Below are positions 6,752 to 8,082 of a DNA stretch of 8,082 nt, one piece after another. The stretch comes from an uncultured Marinicella sp. Its GTDB lineage: Bacteria > Pseudomonadota > Gammaproteobacteria > Xanthomonadales > Marinicellaceae. Location: NCBI GenBank assembly GCA_938008005.1, contig CALLLZ010000118.1:1-8082 (forward strand), written 5' to 3'. The position numbers and the translations under genes were made by a program. Within the stretch, counting starts at the first letter, position 1; every line of letters begins with the position of its first letter. Under the pieces are notes generated by a model. It made no database searches. It was not told the origin of the DNA and saw only the letters and a program-made list of their open reading frames with translations.

Positions 6752-7957
6752 ATGACCATTAAATATTCAGATTACCCAGATAGTAAAGGCCATTTTGGTC
6801 AATTCGGTGGCGTTTTTGCCAGTGAAACCTTAATGCATTGTTTAGATGAACTCAGTGTAGCCTATAGCAAGTTAAAGACTGATCCAGAATTTTTAGCTCA
6901 ATTTAAAAGTGATTTAGCCGATTATGTAGGAAGACCTTCTCCTTTGTATTTGGCCGAACGTTTAACCTCAGAATGTGGTGGTGCAAAGATATGGCTCAAA
7001 CGTGAGGATTTGAATCACACCGGTGCGCACAAAATAAATAACACCGTGGGTCAAATTTTATTGGCCAAAGCGATGGGTAAAAAGCGCATCATTGCTGAAA
7101 CAGGTGCAGGCCAACATGGCGTGGCGACTGCAACAGTATGCGCGCGTATGGGGATGGCGTGTGTGGTTTACATGGGAGAAGTTGATATACAAAGACAGAG
7201 TATCAATGTTTATCGCATGAAACTCATGGGTGCTGAGGTTCGGAGTGTCGACTCAGGTTCAAAGACTTTAAAAGATGCTTTGAATGAAGCTATGCGTGAT
7301 TGGGTTACCAATGTAGACGATACTTTTTATATCATTGGAACTGTAGCTGGACCAGACCCTTACCCACAAATGGTTAGAGATTTTAATTCAGTGATTGGAA
7401 AAGAAGTAAAGAAACAGTTTGCGGAAAAGGTGGGTGGTTTGCCTGATGCTTTGGTCGCTTGTGTGGGTGGTGGTTCGAATGCCATAGGTTTGTTTCATCC
7501 TTTTTTGGATGACACGTCAGTGGCTTTATACGGCGTCGAACCCGGTGGTAGTGGTGTTGAAACTGGAAAACATGCGGCTTCGATCAATGGTGGAAAAGTC
7601 GGAGTTTTACATGGGAATAGAACTTATGTAATGTCAGATGAACAAGGGCAAATAATTGAAACGCATTCAATTTCAGCGGGTTTAGATTATCCGGGAGTTG
7701 GGCCAGAACATGCTTTTTTGAATGAAACAGGCCGTGCAAACTATGTAGCCATCAATGATGATGAAGCATTGGCAGGATTTCACGCTCTGACAAAAATTGA
7801 AGGTATTTTGCCTGCTTTAGAAACTTCTCATGCAGTGGCATATGCAATGAAATTAGCTGGCACAATGAAGTCTGATCAAAACATCATAGTTAATCTTTCT
7901 GGCCGAGGTGATAAAGATGTTCATACTATTGCAGCTATTGAAGGGGTAACAGTATGA
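6752..7957 (+). CDS. trpB: Tryptophan synthase beta chain
   Basis: TrpB is the PLP-dependent beta subunit of the TrpA2B2 complex. It joins indole, channelled from TrpA, to L-serine to give L-tryptophan. The 401 residues match the family (397 in E. coli). The N-terminus has GHFGQFGG (13-20). HTGAHKINN (89-97) carries the PLP Schiff-base Lys94, AETGAGQHG (115-123) the catalytic Glu116, GGGSNAIG (239-246) the PLP phosphate loop, and SGRGDKD (383-389) the cofactor-end motif. The ATG at 6752 gives the expected start. The 26-base AT-rich gap after trpF has no Shine-Dalgarno sequence, promoter with room for a start point, or terminator, so co-transcription is likely. The stop overlaps the trpA start as ATGA. 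Confidence 0.99.
   Translation: MTIKYSDYPDSKGHFGQFGGVFASETLMHCLDELSVAYSKLKTDPEFLAQFKSDLADYVGRPSPLYLAERLTSECGGAKIWLKREDLNHTGAHKINNTVGQILLAKAMGKKRIIAETGAGQHGVATATVCARMGMACVVYMGEVDIQRQSINVYRMKLMGAEVRSVDSGSKTLKDALNEAMRDWVTNVDDTFYIIGTVAGPDPYPQMVRDFNSVIGKEVKKQFAEKVGGLPDALVACVGGGSNAIGLFHPFLDDTSVALYGVEPGGSGVETGKHAASINGGKVGVLHGNRTYVMSDEQGQIIETHSISAGLDYPGVGPEHAFLNETGRANYVAINDDEALAGFHALTKIEGILPALETSHAVAYAMKLAGTMKSDQNIIVNLSGRGDKDVHTIAAIEGVTV
7941..7946 (+). promoter_or_regulatory. Shine-Dalgarno sequence of trpA
   Basis: AAGGGG lies seven bases before the trpA ATG, within the last codons of trpB. It is the only clear Shine-Dalgarno-like sequence in front of any start codon in the window. Together with the four-base ATGA overlap it should keep TrpA and TrpB output balanced. 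Confidence 0.6.
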
Positions 7958-8082
7958 GTTTACTTAAACAAACATTCCAAAAGCTGTCAGGTAAGAAAGC
8001 TTTGATACCATTTATTACAGCAGGGCACCCAAAGCCTGAGTTAACTGTAGATATCATGCATGAATTGGCTAAAAATGGTGCG
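7954..8082 (+). CDS. trpA: Tryptophan synthase alpha chain (3'-truncated)
   Basis: TrpA cleaves indole-3-glycerol phosphate to indole and glyceraldehyde-3-phosphate, and passes indole through a tunnel to TrpB. Only the first 43 codons are in the window. They show the family N-terminus: a basic helix (LLKQTFQKLSGKKA), then beta strand 1 LIPFITAGHP, then PELTVDIMHELAKNGA. The next residues expected in the family are the DxIELG strand with the catalytic Glu (Glu49 in Salmonella), just beyond the end. The motif reads AGHP where AGDP or AGYP is more common; this position is not catalytic. The ATG at 7954 overlaps the trpB stop by four bases and has an AAGGGG ribosome-binding site. Identification rests on this short piece and on its position after trpB. 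Confidence 0.93.
   Translation, partial: MSLLKQTFQKLSGKKALIPFITAGHPKPELTVDIMHELAKNGA

Overview
The window is a gene-dense stretch of bacterial chromosome with every gene on the + strand: prmB (5' end cut off) - aroC - asd - fimV - truA - trpF - trpB - trpA (3' end cut off). The DNA is AT-rich by eye. The protein families, the FimV/HubP polar-landmark protein and the asd-fimV-truA-trpF neighbourhood point to a gammaproteobacterium. As I recall, similar orders occur in Xanthomonas-, Legionella- and Pseudomonas-type genomes. A low-GC relative such as Marinicella is possible, but that is only a guess. There are no mobile elements, CRISPR arrays, rRNA or tRNA genes, and no gene-free stretch longer than about 115 bases.

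Left part (1-2647): prmB (glutamine methylation of ribosomal protein uL3) overlaps aroC (chorismate synthase) by 11 bases. A 24-base gap then leads to asd (aspartate-semialdehyde dehydrogenase). The three genes probably share one transcript. A weak terminator-like hairpin with a seven-T run overlaps the asd stop codon.

Middle part (2648-5326): a 113-base AT-rich leader with two candidate promoters precedes fimV. FimV is an 837-residue inner-membrane protein. It has a signal peptide, the FimV N-terminal domain, a periplasmic LysM domain, a coiled coil, one membrane segment, a cytoplasmic region of about 290 residues that is close to half Asp/Glu, and the conserved C-terminal TPR-like FimV motif. 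A clear intrinsic terminator follows.

Right part (5327-8082): truA (tRNA pseudouridine synthase), trpF, trpB and trpA follow with overlaps or short gaps and look like one operon. They link tRNA modification with the late steps of tryptophan synthesis. AroC supplies chorismate, the precursor of that pathway. trpE, trpD and trpC are not here.

The metabolic genes are ordinary housekeeping genes with intact active sites. I see no new defence or accessory system. The points most worth a second look are the fimV/truA junction, where two perfect TATAAT boxes, a terminator hairpin and the truA start codon are packed into about 45 bases; the extreme acidic region of FimV, with a short five-unit pentapeptide-like array; and the near absence of Shine-Dalgarno sequences.
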